64,000 nucleotides of DNA. Source: Sphagnum compactum. Lineage: Eukaryota; Bryophyta; Sphagnopsida; Sphagnales. Location of the stretch: NCBI GenBank assembly GCA_965153455.1, contig OZ234495.1, positions 17,542,875 to 17,606,874 on the forward strand, given 5' to 3'. A program made the translations under genes and the position numbers. Below are positions 26,465 to 37,787 of this stretch, piece after piece (within the stretch, counting starts at the first letter, position 1; every line of letters begins with the position of its first letter). The notes under the pieces are model-generated. The model did not search any database and was not told the DNA's origin. It was given only the letters and a program-made list of their open reading frames with translations.

Positions 26465-26640
26465 TATTATAATATTGTGATATGAATAGTGAAATTATTC
26501 AAAATATAACCTATGATAATTATGATGATTTTTCAACATGTTAACTTCATATTTTCACAAAATTTCATTTCATTATTTTGAGGATTATTTAATAATGAAA
26601 TTGACCTTAGGGTAAGGTATAAAGTTTATCACATATTTTT
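26465..26640 (+). repeat. Dispersed repeat family R7, copy 2
   Basis: Contains AATATTGTGATATGAATAGT, GTGAAATTATTCAAAA, CATATTTTCAC and AATGAAATTGACC in the same order as the inverse of 7190-7375. It lies inside the candidate foldback element. Confidence 0.6.
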
Positions 26641-27242
26641 TTGTCCTCCATTTCAATTTTGTAAACTATATTAAAAGGAGCATTTGAAACATTGAAAACA
26701 CATAAACAACATTAAAAAGAACATGTTATTTGGCATGAATCAATAAAAAGGCTTGACCTTAAGGGCCAAATATAAAATTAAAATTAAAAATTCACTTACT
26801 TACCTATTCCCCACCTACCAACATACTTACCTACTTAAAACTTACCTATTTACCTATTACCTATCTACCTACCTACCCACCTACCTACATAAATTGAAAT
26901 GTTAAATTATTTTCAAAAATGCCATGTGGCAAATTTCAATTATGCCAAGTGATATTGTTTTATTACATAAAATTACAATATGTGAGTGGGTTATATTCTA
27001 ATTGCAAAAATGGGATTGGTTACAAATTGCATATGAATGATCAATGGATGAGACCATATATGTTGACCATATACATCATCCATGCGGAATGTGCTAATGT
27101 CATGGTGAATCATCATTTGTGACTAGACGTTGGATGTGACTTCATTTATGCAATAAATGACTTTTTAATCATATATGTTGATTGTAACTTATTTATAATT
27201 ACAAACTATAGTCACAAAGTGACACTTTTCTTCTAGTGTATA

Positions 27243-29840
27243 ACATAATTGCAAAATGTGTTGTATCAAATCTAATGAATAGGACCAATTAGGACCAAAC
27301 TCAACACTCAAAGACCTTCAAAACATACAAACATGAACCCAACTACATGGTTTGTTAACATGTGGATGTTGATCATGACAAAATTAACCCATGTTATTTC
27401 AAACACAAACCCACTTAGTGATTGGCCTACTATTAACGCAAATACCTTACATGGAAGGATGTTTTGCAAAAGCACAACTATTCACATCACATTTTTGTAA
27501 AAGTTTGTTGGATCTTCTGTCTTGAATCACCATTATCACAACATGTCAAAATATCTACTCCATGATCCAATAATATCTTTTCATATAATGCAAACTTACC
27601 ATCCATAACACTAAAAAAAAAACATAAAATTACAAAAATTGCAACATCTAATTGGTCTATGAAAATGTATTGCTTCTCTTTTAACAAAACAATGCCATTT
27701 GTAGTAAGACTTGTAGCAAATCTTGTTATTGGATGAACAAGATTCATTCATTATCTAATTGCCCAACAAACTTGGATTGTAGAATTGAATTGTGATTTCT
27801 CAATTTTGACAATGCATGGGATTAAATGATACATCATAAAATTAAATAGTACATCTCTAATATGTATTGAAATTTAGATAAAATAATTTTGCAAGGATTA
27901 TTTTTAATCCATACATTTCATCATGTTGTAAGGCAATTATTCCATATGCAAGCATTTTGTTGCCTTGGTTACATTTTCATCCATTTTGCAAAACTGAAGG
28001 TGTAACAATTGTGCCATGATTACAACTTGCCACATAATTATTTCAAAATCTTTACATTGCAAAACTATGTCCATTCAAAATTAACATCACATTGCTTTTC
28101 CTTATCATGTTATTTATTTATTAGATTCATTCATTTTTTCCCACGAAGCAAATTGTTGCTTTGACCTTACCATTATCAAATTCATTTAATATTTTTTGAT
28201 TTATTCACATCTTATTTTGAAAAGAACATACATTCACAAATGCAAAACACAAATGTTGTGAATGTGATTGGAAGAACATATATTCAATTTGGAACATTGC
28301 ACAATACTCAATATGGGCACCTATTGCAAACAACAATTGACGAAAGTTGAACCTTGTTATACCTTTATGCAAGTGTCCCACATTCAATTATGATGAATCT
28401 TTTTAACATAGAGGCCAATAGAAAGTGATAGGAGCCTTAAAGGCAAAAACATATTCAATCACTCTTGGTCCACAAACCTCATGATGTTTTTCTCAATATT
28501 TTGCTAATAAGAGCAAAGATTTCATTTGAGTGTCTAGGCTAGGTTTGGAAATAATCAATTCACATTGCCCACATGCATGGATATGGGATAACCAACCATC
28601 AAAATTAATTTCTTCAATATGAAGACCAACAAGGTAGAGCACACATGAAGTGCATGTCCTTGATGCACGGCTACTTTCCAATTTCCAAATTCATGCAAAC
28701 CAATCTTGTCGCCAATGTTGAAAACAAGGAACATTTCATTTGAAACAAGAGACATGACTTTACTTTATTTCCCTTTGGGTGTCCAATCATCTACTTGGTG
28801 CTATGTTAGTGTGGAGGCCCATTATTTTGTCGTCACCATTATTCCACTTCCTTACACCACCAAACCATCACTAAATTAATTAACCCAATATTTTTGCCCA
28901 TGCATTGGGGTCAATGTTGACAACTAAACTCACAAACACAAAATCAACTCAAAATATACTAACATGTCCAACAAAGAATAAAATCCACATATATGATGAT
29001 GTCAAATTCCCCAATGGAGAACTTCTTTACTTATTTGACTACAAACAAAATGTGGTGCAAAGATTGTTCTCACTCACTTTCATATGGGATATCTTGGTCT
29101 ACATGTTATCTTTTTTTAATACCCTTTGCTTTTTGGTCTTTCAAGAAACATTCCTTTAGCCTTTGTTCATCAAAGTTTTGCCCAAAAACTCCACCTCCAA
29201 GGGGTGGGACCTTGGCATGAATCCTTCTGTTTCAGTTAAGAGTGCATGTCAAGTAATAATAGTGCATGAAGTTTATAATAAAACAGGAAGGGGATTTAAT
29301 TTGATTTTTTTCTTTTTTTGGAAAAATTTCAAAGCCGTGAGTATATACCACAAATGAGGGTTTGATTTTTTTTTGAGAACCGTGATTATGAATCCTAAGA
29401 ACCATCATGATAACCGTTGGGGGCGGCATGTTTGTGTTTCTAATAATTACCCAACATGGATGAACACTTCCATTTTGTTAATGAGAGAGAAATTGTAAAT
29501 GAAAAGATCATGCGCTAATTGGCCTATGGGTGTGTATATTGTGACTAATATTAATTAGTTGTGGGGACCTACAAAGTTCAATTTTTGAATTTTTTTTTTG
29601 TGTTGGGCATCTTTGATTGGTCCATCACCAAAAGAATTTAATCAAGCTTTGGACAATCCCAAAATAGATATTTTGCAATCGCCTCCTTTGGGCTAGTCAT
29701 ATAGACTACAGGAGTAGAAAACTTAGGGCAAAGGATATTGTATCAAGTGAGGAGCTATTGGGAACACATTGAGAACTTGGGGAACATGTTTGGGAACCCA
29801 GGGTAGGGGTTGTATATTAAGGTTTTTTTTTAGCGGAGCA
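27243..29840. other. AT-rich spacer with no recognised gene
   Basis: Open frames of 60-86 codons on both strands (for example 27487-27747 minus and 28493-28755 minus) show no recognised family. Confidence 0.4.
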
Positions 29841-29861
29841 GAGTTCATTTGGTCCCACACC

Positions 29862-29937
29862 GAGTAATGCCTTGGCAGCAGGGCATTACAACCCGGACTT
29901 TGGAAAGGTGTGATGCCCCTTTGGCCAGGGCATTACC
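29862..29937. repeat. Two short hairpins with a GTAATGCC/GGCATTAC theme
   Basis: GTAATGCC and GGCATTAC form an 8-bp stem at about 29863-29888. Downstream, TGCCC and GGGCA enclose CTTTGGCCA at 29912-29932 and end again in GGGCATTAC. Possibly the end of a small transposon. Confidence 0.6.
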
Positions 29938-30139
29938 CTACTCCAAATCCAAAATCAAGTTGTGTTCACATGCACCAAAAAGCCATGCACTAGGCACAGA
30001 CATTTGGCAATGTTAGAGATGCTTGTTATACATAGATGATCTAATTGCATAAGGTGTCTTCAAATTTTATACCACCTTCTTTTCTTTTTAATCACTCTTT
30101 GAAATTCAAAATTTACAAAACTCATTAAGTGGGTCCAAG

Positions 30140-30500
30140 TTAGGGGGTTTGTGTGTGTGTGTTTTTTTTTCCAATTTTTTTCCCCAAAATACTTAGCAAA
30201 ATTAGTCATATTTACACTATCACCATAATTTTCCAAAATTTTCTCAATTTTTTGATTAAAAAATTACAATCCAAAAAATACACTGATCCCGGTATGTGCA
30301 GAAACAAACCTGATCAGTGTTTGTTTGTTTGTTTGTTTTTTTTTTAAAAAAATTAATTAATTTTTTTGTAATCAATTTTGCACTGTGATGAAAAAACATT
30401 TTGGGAATTTTTGGAAATTTTTAGTGAGTAAATTCCAAAAATAGGAAAAATGAGCAAAACTTTCAAAACCCAAAAAAATTGAAATAAAATAAAATAAAAT
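30140..30500 (+). repeat. Dispersed AT-rich repeat, copy 2, with GT and GTTT runs
   Basis: A GT run (30150-30160), the core CTTAGCAAAATTAGTCATA (from 30191), a GTTT run (about 30318-30336) and A/T homopolymers. The core matches the 6.5-kb copy. Confidence 0.55.
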
Positions 30501-31289
30501 AAAGAACCCTAATGCCTACAAATCTAGGTACAACATCTCCAAACACAATTTTTTCTTGTAATTGCAAAAGTTTGTCTCTATTTTCAGGTGTCTTCTGGAA
30601 GCTCAATATCATGATAGTTTTAACAATTGTTGTGTGAGAAGAATGACACTCTGACTTACTTGTCCACCAAGCTAAAGAGTGAGTGAGTGAGTGTATCTGG
30701 GTACTACTGACTCACTTGACTACCTACAAACCTCACTGAGGAGTTAGTTGGTTGGAGACTTTTTTTGGTTGGGCTTTTGGTTGGGCCCTGCCCCCCACAA
30801 GGACAGGGACTATCGCACTGGATCCAACTTTTGGGAAGTTTTTACTTTATTATTAGAACACGTTTCTTTGGTTGTGAGATAAATTATTAGATGTCTTCTT
30901 GAAAACCAATAATGATATATGTGGTTGATAATTGAAATTTATCATGAATACGAATTGATATTAGGAGTTCAACTTGTTTGGACGAAATAAATTGAAAAAT
31001 TCAAATTTTATCATATGCATAATTGTTTCAAGTCATTTATTTTTAATAGTCAATAACACAGCTTCATCATTGGTTACATTGAAATCATGAAAAAAACCTA
31101 ATTTTTGAACCATTGATTTTGAATGGCAAGTGTTATTATGAACACCACCCAGTGGAGAAATGATGATATATGTTACATGTTTAGACTGTTTAGATTGGAA
31201 TGGAATTTTTTTGGTGTTCAGAGTGTGGACACAGTAGGTCGAGATGTACAACATCTTATTATCTATTGGCAGGGCCAGCATGTTTGTGA

Positions 31290-31586
31290 TTTTTTTAGGA
31301 AAATTTTAAATTCACACCTTTTTTGGTTAAATTCTCACCCTTTCTTCTTCGCGCGTCGGAAACAAGACAAGCACGACCAGAGACAAGTCTCACTTTGAAT
31401 ACGTGGAAGGACGCAAGTGTGGGGTCTGTGGTCAATCAGGGCACAACTCAAGAACTTGCCCGCAGAAGTAATTGAACTGAACTGATAAAGGAACATACTC
31501 TTAAAGTTTAATCTGCATAAAATCGGACGCACAAAGGGTGCGAATTTAACCAAAAAAGGTGTGAATTAAAAATTTTCCTTTTTTTA
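31290..31586 (+). mobile_element. Mutator-like mini-element with zinc-knuckle remnant
   Basis: Inverted termini 31298-31343 and 31533-31578 match at 44 of 46 positions, both starting GGAAAATTTT. Each side is flanked by the 8-bp direct repeat TTTTTTTA (31290-31297 and 31579-31586), although its low complexity weakens it as proof of a target duplication. Long inverted ends with an 8-9 bp duplication suit Mutator-like elements; hAT also makes 8-bp duplications but normally has short ends. The 281-bp element is compact and carries the coding tail listed next. Confidence 0.8.
31351..31470 (+). pseudogene. CCHC zinc-knuckle C-terminal coding remnant inside the mini-element
   Basis: One frame reads a Ser/Thr/Lys-rich segment, then CGVCGQSGHNSRTC, then PQK and a stop at about 31468-31470. 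This is a full CX2CX4HX4C knuckle with all four ligands. Such knuckles end many Mutator-like transposases and FAR1-type proteins. No start codon or catalytic domain lies within the element, so it is either a leftover 3' end of the parent transposase or a captured host-gene fragment. Confidence 0.7.
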
Positions 31587-31599
31587 TTCACAATTGAAA

Positions 31600-32235
31600 G
31601 AAATGGTCCATAGCTCACGAGAACATCGTCTCCAACATAGTTTGGTTGGTTGGCTCATTCGTTCGTTCATTCCTTTATCCTCAAAGGACTAAATTAGGCA
31701 ATCGGGCAACCCTTCTTTGAACCACAACATTACCCGAATGGGTCCATTATGATTGGTATCATTGGCCTTTGAATGTGGATAATAGATAACACCGATCTTG
31801 TTTTGGTTTTTTTTTCTATACTTCTTTCAAATCGGTCTTTCTAAAAGGTTTTTTTCCATTTTTTTTTACCCATCATGACGAAAGGGGGATATACTATCAT
31901 TGTCCCAGTAATCTCGGGCACCTGTTGGACAAGTTTAGGTGGGCCTGGACACAATGCCCATTGGCCAGTGACTGATGTGGAGGATGAGTGACAGGGGATG
32001 ACACCTAATGAGGTTTGGTATTGTTCCTTCATCAATCGGTAAAGATATTTTCATCCTCCAACCGCTTGTTTTTTTGGTCCCTCCGGTCGGTCAATATATT
32101 TTGTTCTTGACAGAACAAAGGGGAGTAGACTTGGTGAGCGGAATTGGTGAGCCAGTGGATATGCAAGTTAGCCTGCAGTTCGGCCTCTAAGTAGAAAGCC
32201 TGACTATCATTTTGTTGAGGGAGCGGACATTTTTC
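31600..32235. other. Spacer with no recognised gene
   Basis: Slightly more GC-balanced than its surroundings; short open frames overlap on both strands with no recognisable pattern. Confidence 0.4.
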
Positions 32236-32237
32236 AG

Positions 32238-32850
32238 GTCTGAAACCTAAGTTTGGGAAATCATCCACCTTCTTGGAAATCATCCTTTGAAATAACCCTA
32301 AAATCGAAGCCAAAGTTTGAGAAATCATCCACCTTCTTGGAAGTCAACCTTTGAAATAATGCTAGAACCTAAACCTAAGTTTGGGAAATCATCCACCTTC
32401 TTGGAAATCATCCTTTGAAATAACCCTAAAAAGAAGCCAAAGTTTGAGAAATCATCCACCTTCTTGGAAATCATCCTTTGAAATAATGCTAGAACCTAAA
32501 CCTAAGTTTGGGAAATCATCCACCTTCTTGGAAATCATCCTTTGAAATAACCCTAAAATCGAAGCCAAAGTTTGAGAAATCATCCACCTTCTTGGAAATC
32601 AACCTTTGAAATAACCCTCAAACCAAAGCCAAAGTTTGAGAAATCATCCACCTTCTTGGAAATCATCCTTTGAAATAATGCTAGAACCTAAACCTAAGTT
32701 TGGGAAATCATCCACCTTCTTGGAAATCATCCTTTGAAATAACCCTAAAACCGAAGCCAAAGTTTGGGAAATCATCCACCTTCTTGGAAATCAACCTTTG
32801 AAATAACCCTAAAACCTAAACCTAAGTTTGGGAAATCATCCAAATTATGA
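32238..32850 (+). repeat. Minisatellite, about 63-bp unit, nine copies plus a partial
   Basis: The core AAATCATCCACCTTCTTGG recurs nine times from 32258, and a tenth copy breaks off at about 32840. Each unit itself contains GGAAATCATCC twice, about 20 bp apart. Two unit types alternate, one with CCTAAACCTAAGTTTGGG and one with GAAGCCAAAGTTTGAG, giving a dimeric period near 126 bp with one break where two of the second type are adjacent. Confidence 0.95.
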
Positions 32851-34810
32851 ACGGCTCTAATAAATCCAATGAAAACCCTTATTGCAATGTTATAAACTTA
32901 TTTGCCAATCTCCGAAAATGATTTACCACATGCACACTCAATACAACTTTTGACCACCTAACTTGAAAGATATTGGTGATGCCTACAACCAAATCCCAAA
33001 TTAGGAAGGTTGAACACTATACTTTATAACACCCACAAAGGCTTTGCACAGCTCATTAAGCCGGAGAATAATAAATATTACATATGACTTTACATGGTAG
33101 ATCAAACCCTAAATCAAAACAGGCCACTTGCTCCTTGCCCCATGCCCACATACTCACATACGGACAAAACATTATCACCCACATGTCTATCTTTAATGCA
33201 CGGTCAAAAAAAAAATGGTTCGAATGAATAATTTCCAAGACATTCCAAACCACCGAGAGCCCACGATAATGAGCTTTTTACGACTCCTCTATTTAAAGGC
33301 TTATTTTGTCTATAACCCAAGTAACCTAAGATAGGGAAATCCGTGACTTGGGGCGGGATTGGGTGGCACAAAGCTCCAAAGCATTCTTTTGTTGGCATGG
33401 ATTCCGCAACCAAGCAAAAAATAAAATAAAATGGCCCTTTTTTTGGGAACACTAAATTACGTAACCATGGAGTTGACCCCATGAAAATCATGACACCCTT
33501 TTAAGGTCCCCTAAAGTCCAACTTCAGACACGACATTAAAAAAAAAACCCTAAGAAACAAACAAGTGTCAATGCTTCAAAAGAAAATAAAAATTGCTCAA
33601 ATAGACTCCATATAATTCTCATCTTCAAAGTATCTAAGTATATCAAAGTAAGTAATACCTTTACCATTCCAACAATAATAATTTAAAAATATTTTCAAAA
33701 TCAACTCCTTGCAATGCCAAAAGTTCTAGAAATAAGTTCTAGAAATTTGTTTGATGTTATTATTGAATTGCCTACCTAAAGCTTGGATGTGCAATGCGCT
33801 TAACCTATAAAGATGGCCCAAAGGAAAGTACCTTTGAAGAGCGCTCAATATTTCCAAATTTTTTTTTGGTGACGGGCCAAAACAAAAGTTCATAACAATT
33901 TTTTTTAATATTTTTTATTCCCACCACAACTCTAAGAAATGCAGAAGAAAAATTTATGGAAACTCAAATATTTCACCAAGAAAAAATATAATCTTCAAAA
34001 AAAAAAATCCTCTAAAAGAAACCAAATTCCTTCAAGATATTATAATAACTCTGTAACTAATCTCAAGTTTCCTCAACACAAGCCAAAATATCATCTTTCA
34101 AAAAAATCCTCATATAATAAAAATAGACCTATTATTATTAATAATTACCTAGGGGTCAAAATCCCTATTATAATTACAGAAATTTATTTGAGAAAAAAAA
34201 TTCAGCATTTTAATTTCAGAAATAATTTTATTGAAAGAGGGGAAAGAATGATTTTTGTTATAACAGTCTAAATTTGCAAAAAAACTGCTAAAATTTTGGA
34301 AATGTTTTTACCAAACTTTGGAGACCATAAATTTATTAAAAAAAATAAAAAATCCTTGGAGAGAGGGAATGGACTCTCCAAGCAATGTAACTCTATGACA
34401 CATAACCTGGCCCACACACCTACTAAAGATATTGCTGAACAATCGGAGAGGCTTGCATGTTTTGAAGTCTAATTGGAACTCGTTGTTTGCGTGCAAATTA
34501 CACCTAACACTCTCATCATCATCAGAGCACACGGAAACTACTCACAATAAGGCAAGGTGGTGCAAAATTAGTCCAACACCATTTTGTGTCTCATTTAAAA
34601 TTTAAAAGAAATCCATAATTAATTCATCCAGGCTTCAAAAATTATGAAATAAAATTAATAGTAGACAAATTTCAATGCAATTAATTATTAACAAGTTTTA
34701 ATTGGATACAAGGCTAGATTAAATCTTGACTAGATCAAAATTCCATATAATTAAAAATACTCATTGTCACATAGGCTAGCAAACTACCTTAAAAGAACCC
34801 TTTCACATAA
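32851..34810. other. Spacer with no recognised gene
   Basis: A Lys/Asn-rich 110-codon frame at 33939-34271 is a by-product of A-rich DNA. The segment 33941-33978 recurs at 56860-56896. Nothing else recognised. Confidence 0.45.
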
Positions 34811-34823
34811 AGCTCTCTCTCTT

Positions 34824-34855
<32 letters not shown>

Positions 34856-34856
34856 C
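34811..34856. repeat. CT-rich microsatellite
   Basis: Mixed CTCT and CTGTCT units on the plus strand. A second pure CT run lies at about 35106-35130. Confidence 0.9.
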
Positions 34857-35177
34857 AGCACAAATCAAATATGTAAGTAATATGATGGGGGGCTTAATGC
34901 ATGTGTGTAAAGCATGAAGAAGTACTTCATCTGGAGACTAAAAAATAGTACCTGTCAAAAAGCTGTTGTTGCTATGAATGAAAGACAGTAATTAATTTTA
35001 GGTTTTGCAAGCCGTCTTCACAAAAACCTAAAGTTCAAAAAAGTTGAAGTTATCTCTGAGTTCTAAAGGTTCAAAATTTGAAGTTCTTTCTGAGTTCCGC
35101 AATCATCTCTCTCTCTCTCTCTCTCTCTTCATGTTCACCAACTCCATCAAAACCAATCAACCAGTTCTTCGAGGAGT

Positions 35178-35356
35178 CCATGTACCCACATGAACCATCC
35201 CTTGTGAGAATCTGGTCGCTCTGAGTGGTTGTTAGGTGACGAGTCACAACTCGAGTTACCCTTCATTGCTTGGATGAGGATTTTGTAATCGCTCTCTATG
35301 TGGATGAAAAAGGGACTAACTCTGATTCTCACAAGGGATGATGGTTATGTACTATG
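35178..35356. mobile_element. Small inverted-repeat element (MITE)
   Basis: ACCATCCCTTGTGAGAATC (35194-35212) is mirrored by GATTCTCACAAGGGATGATG (35324-35343). Weaker pairing extends outward through CATGTACCCACATGA and TTATGTACTATG. Immediately downstream, TACTATGAATAGGCTCAATG resembles part of the 44.6-kb element. Confidence 0.6.
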
Positions 35357-35649
35357 AATAGGCTCAATGCTCACATGCCTCGACTATTCACAATAAGAGA
35401 AAAAGAGACAAAACATGTTTTGGGTCCCTTTTCCATTCATCCATTTAGGGGCTACACCACTCACCTCTCCTTTGTTGCATGCCCCATACCAACCACCAAA
35501 AGAAACTCTTTTCTTCTTCTTTCCGTAATAAGGGGTTTTGCTTCTACCTATTACAACCCAAGACAAACTTTAACTTTGAGCTCGAGCATAGAGTAAAAGG
35601 ATGGAGTAAATGTACATAGCAAAAGATCAATTGGTTTGCCATTTAAATT

Positions 35650-36360
35650 CTCTAAAGAGAACATAGGCTTTTCTTTCCCCAAAGAAAATATTCACATACC
35701 TATTTACTCCTTTTTTTCAGGGTCCATCTTTTTGGTTTATTGAAAAGAAAGTAATTCTTTCATAGCCCAAAAAAAGTAAAAGAGTCACCTAAAGAAAACA
35801 TATGCTATTCTTTCCCCCAACAAAAAGATTTACCTGCCTATTTACTTCTTTTTTCAGGGTCCATCTTTGTGGTTTATTGAAAAGAAAGTAATTTGTTCAT
35901 TGCCCAAAAAAAGTAAAAGAATTACCTAAAGAAAACATATGCTATTCTTTCCCCCAACAAAAAGATTTACATGCCTTACTTCCTTTTTTCAGGGTCCATC
36001 TTTGCGGTTTATTGAAAAGAAAGATTCATTCATTCATTCATTCATCCTCCATTCCCCCTCCCCCAGCCAAAGTAAAATAATTCCCTAAAGAAAATATATT
36101 CTTTCCTTTCACCAAATTTTTTTAAACCTATTTACTTTTCTTTTGGCGTTGGTCTTTGTGGTTTCTTGAAAAGAAAGATCCATTCATTCATTCATTCATT
36201 GCAACACCCCCCCCCCCCCACCCCCAAAAGCAAAAGAATTCCCTAAAGAAAACATATTCTTTTCTTTCACCAATTCTTTATTTACCTATTTACTTTTTTT
36301 TTGGGGGTTGGTCTTTGTGTTTTCTTGGAAAGAGAGATCCATTCTTTCATTGAATTGCAA
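35650..36360 (+). repeat. Tandem repeat, about 135-160 bp unit, five copies
   Basis: Units contain GGTCCATCTTTGTGGTTTA then TTGAAAAGAAAG, a CCCAAAAAAAGTAAAAGA segment and CCTAAAGAAAACATATGC. Landmarks lie at about 35719, 35856, 35991, 36145 and 36306. Later copies are more diverged and gained ATTC repeats and a 13-C run (36207-36219). The array sits 1.4-2.1 kb upstream of the acidic-protein gene. Confidence 0.9.
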
Positions 36361-36445
36361 CCCAAAAAAGAAAGAAAAAGAGTAAAAGAAAAGAAAATGT
36401 CTTAATTGGTTTCAAAAAAGGTCAAAAAACAACCAACTGTACGTA

Positions 36446-36474
36446 CTTAGTAACTTAGTAACTTAGTAACTTAC
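36446..36474 (+). repeat. AACTTAGT short tandem repeat
   Basis: Three to four units of TTAGTAAC follow one another just upstream of the acidic-protein gene leader. Confidence 0.85.
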
Positions 36475-36839
36475 TTGAAATATATTGTAACTTATCCCCA
36501 AAGCAAAAGAAAAAGAAAGAATTAGAAAAAGAGAAAGAAAGAAGGAAAGAAAAACTTACAAGTGTGGTGAATTAATAATTAATCGGTGGGGAATTAAAAA
36601 TTTGGAATTTGTCTTTGGTGGCTAATTTTCGCCATTTTGTGTAAAATATTTTTTAAAAAAGAATATTCTGCCTCAAATTCTCCTTTTTTTTTGGAAAAAC
36701 ATTCTCAAGAAAGAATTTTTAATTTAAAAAAAAACAGAAATCGCCACAATTGTTTACAGTATGAAAGAGCGTTCAAGATTTTCAAGTAAGTCCATTTGCG
36801 AGGATCCCCAGCATCAAATAGCATTAAATGGCGACTGTC

Positions 36840-37787
36840 TGAGGTGGGTTGTATCAACGCTTTTGTAATAGTGGCACAACTGCAAAGTGCCTAGATTTAG
36901 ATGTGGCTAATTTAATTATTTTTTATTTCGAAAAATGGCGAAAAACACCTTCAGATCACATAGAAAAAATCAAGTTTGTGTTCTTTAATTTTTTTTTAAA
37001 TGTAGAGAAATTTCGCCAATTTGCGAAATTTCGCCACAGAAAAAGAAAACTCAGAAGAAGCGGTTATTTGCCTTTTAACCGCAATTTTGTAACCAGCCTA
37101 CCTACCCGGGCGCTGCTGCTTGTCCGGTACCTATTTTGCAACTACCTACCTACTTTTTTATTACCCGCTCGCCGTCCCTGCCCCCCGTTTTCCCGCCCGC
37201 CGCTTCTCTGCTGCCGAGGGTCCCTGCTGCTGCTGTTGCTCCTCCCGCTGCTGCTGCAGCGGCTGCTGTCGCTCGCCAGTGCGTCAGCTCTTGTTGCTTC
37301 TTCCTGCCCTTTCCAACTTCCACAACAGTAGGCCTAGGCCTAGGCCTAGTCTTCTTCTTCTTCTTCTTCTTCTGGTTGCCTTTTTTCAGGCTGCTTCCCG
37401 AGCTCTTGTTTTGGATTTTATATATTTTTCTTGGTATTTATTCTGGGCTTGTTTTTGGATCTTTGTTGAATCTTCTTGACGTCCATTGCTGTCTGTCTTT
37501 CCGCACTCTACGACCATCTCTCGTCTCTCTCTCTAACAGCCTATTCCACTCCTCATCATCTCTGCAGCGCCTTGTTGTCTTGTCATAAGAAGGAGGAGCT
37601 GCCTTGTCTTTTGGTTGTGTGTTTCCGGTGTGCATATCTTTAAAGGGAATTTTGTGGATTGCTCTTGTTCTTGCTTGATCGGGTCGTCATTTTTTGGTTG
37701 TTGTTTTTGGGTATCTGCAGCTCTTGGGTGTGTGGGTGGTGATTTTGGGTATCACATTTTTTTTCTGTTGTCGTTGTCGTTGTTGTG
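36840..37787 (+). promoter_or_regulatory. Promoter and probable long 5' leader of the acidic-protein gene
   Basis: GC content rises sharply from about 37070 and stays high into the coding region. The leader holds GCTGCT-type runs (37225-37275), GGCCTAGGCCTAGGCCTAG (37331-37349), a CTT run (37351-37373) and CT-rich patches, all typical of plant leaders. Upstream ATGs at 37120 and 37136 open frames of 119 and 150 codons in different frames; they would act as upstream ORFs if the transcript starts before them. No clear TATA box or start site was identified. Confidence 0.5.

Larger units (their letters stand above)
25040..27242. mobile_element. Candidate 2.2-kb foldback/CACTA-like non-autonomous element
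   Basis: The left end reads TTACAAGAAATC followed by TTGCAACTA-type motifs. The right end, read inverted, is TACACTAGAAGAAAAGTG followed by GTGACTA-type motifs. Inside, a TAGG tract at 25430-25510 is mirrored by a CCTA tract at 26800-26895. CACTA-type ends and subterminal repeats are known for plant CMC elements, but the two ends here match only loosely, so the boundaries are tentative. Confidence 0.4.

Noticed and set aside
33939-34271. 110-codon Lys/Asn-rich open frame
   Set aside because: Composition follows the A-rich DNA, with no domain, no GC rise and no similarity recognised; part of it is a dispersed repeat shared with 56.86 kb.
36849-37331. 160-codon open frame upstream of the acidic gene
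   Set aside because: It spans the AT-rich to GC-rich boundary and ends in Leu/Ala/Ser runs produced by CTG/GCT repeats, so it is more likely leader sequence than a protein gene.
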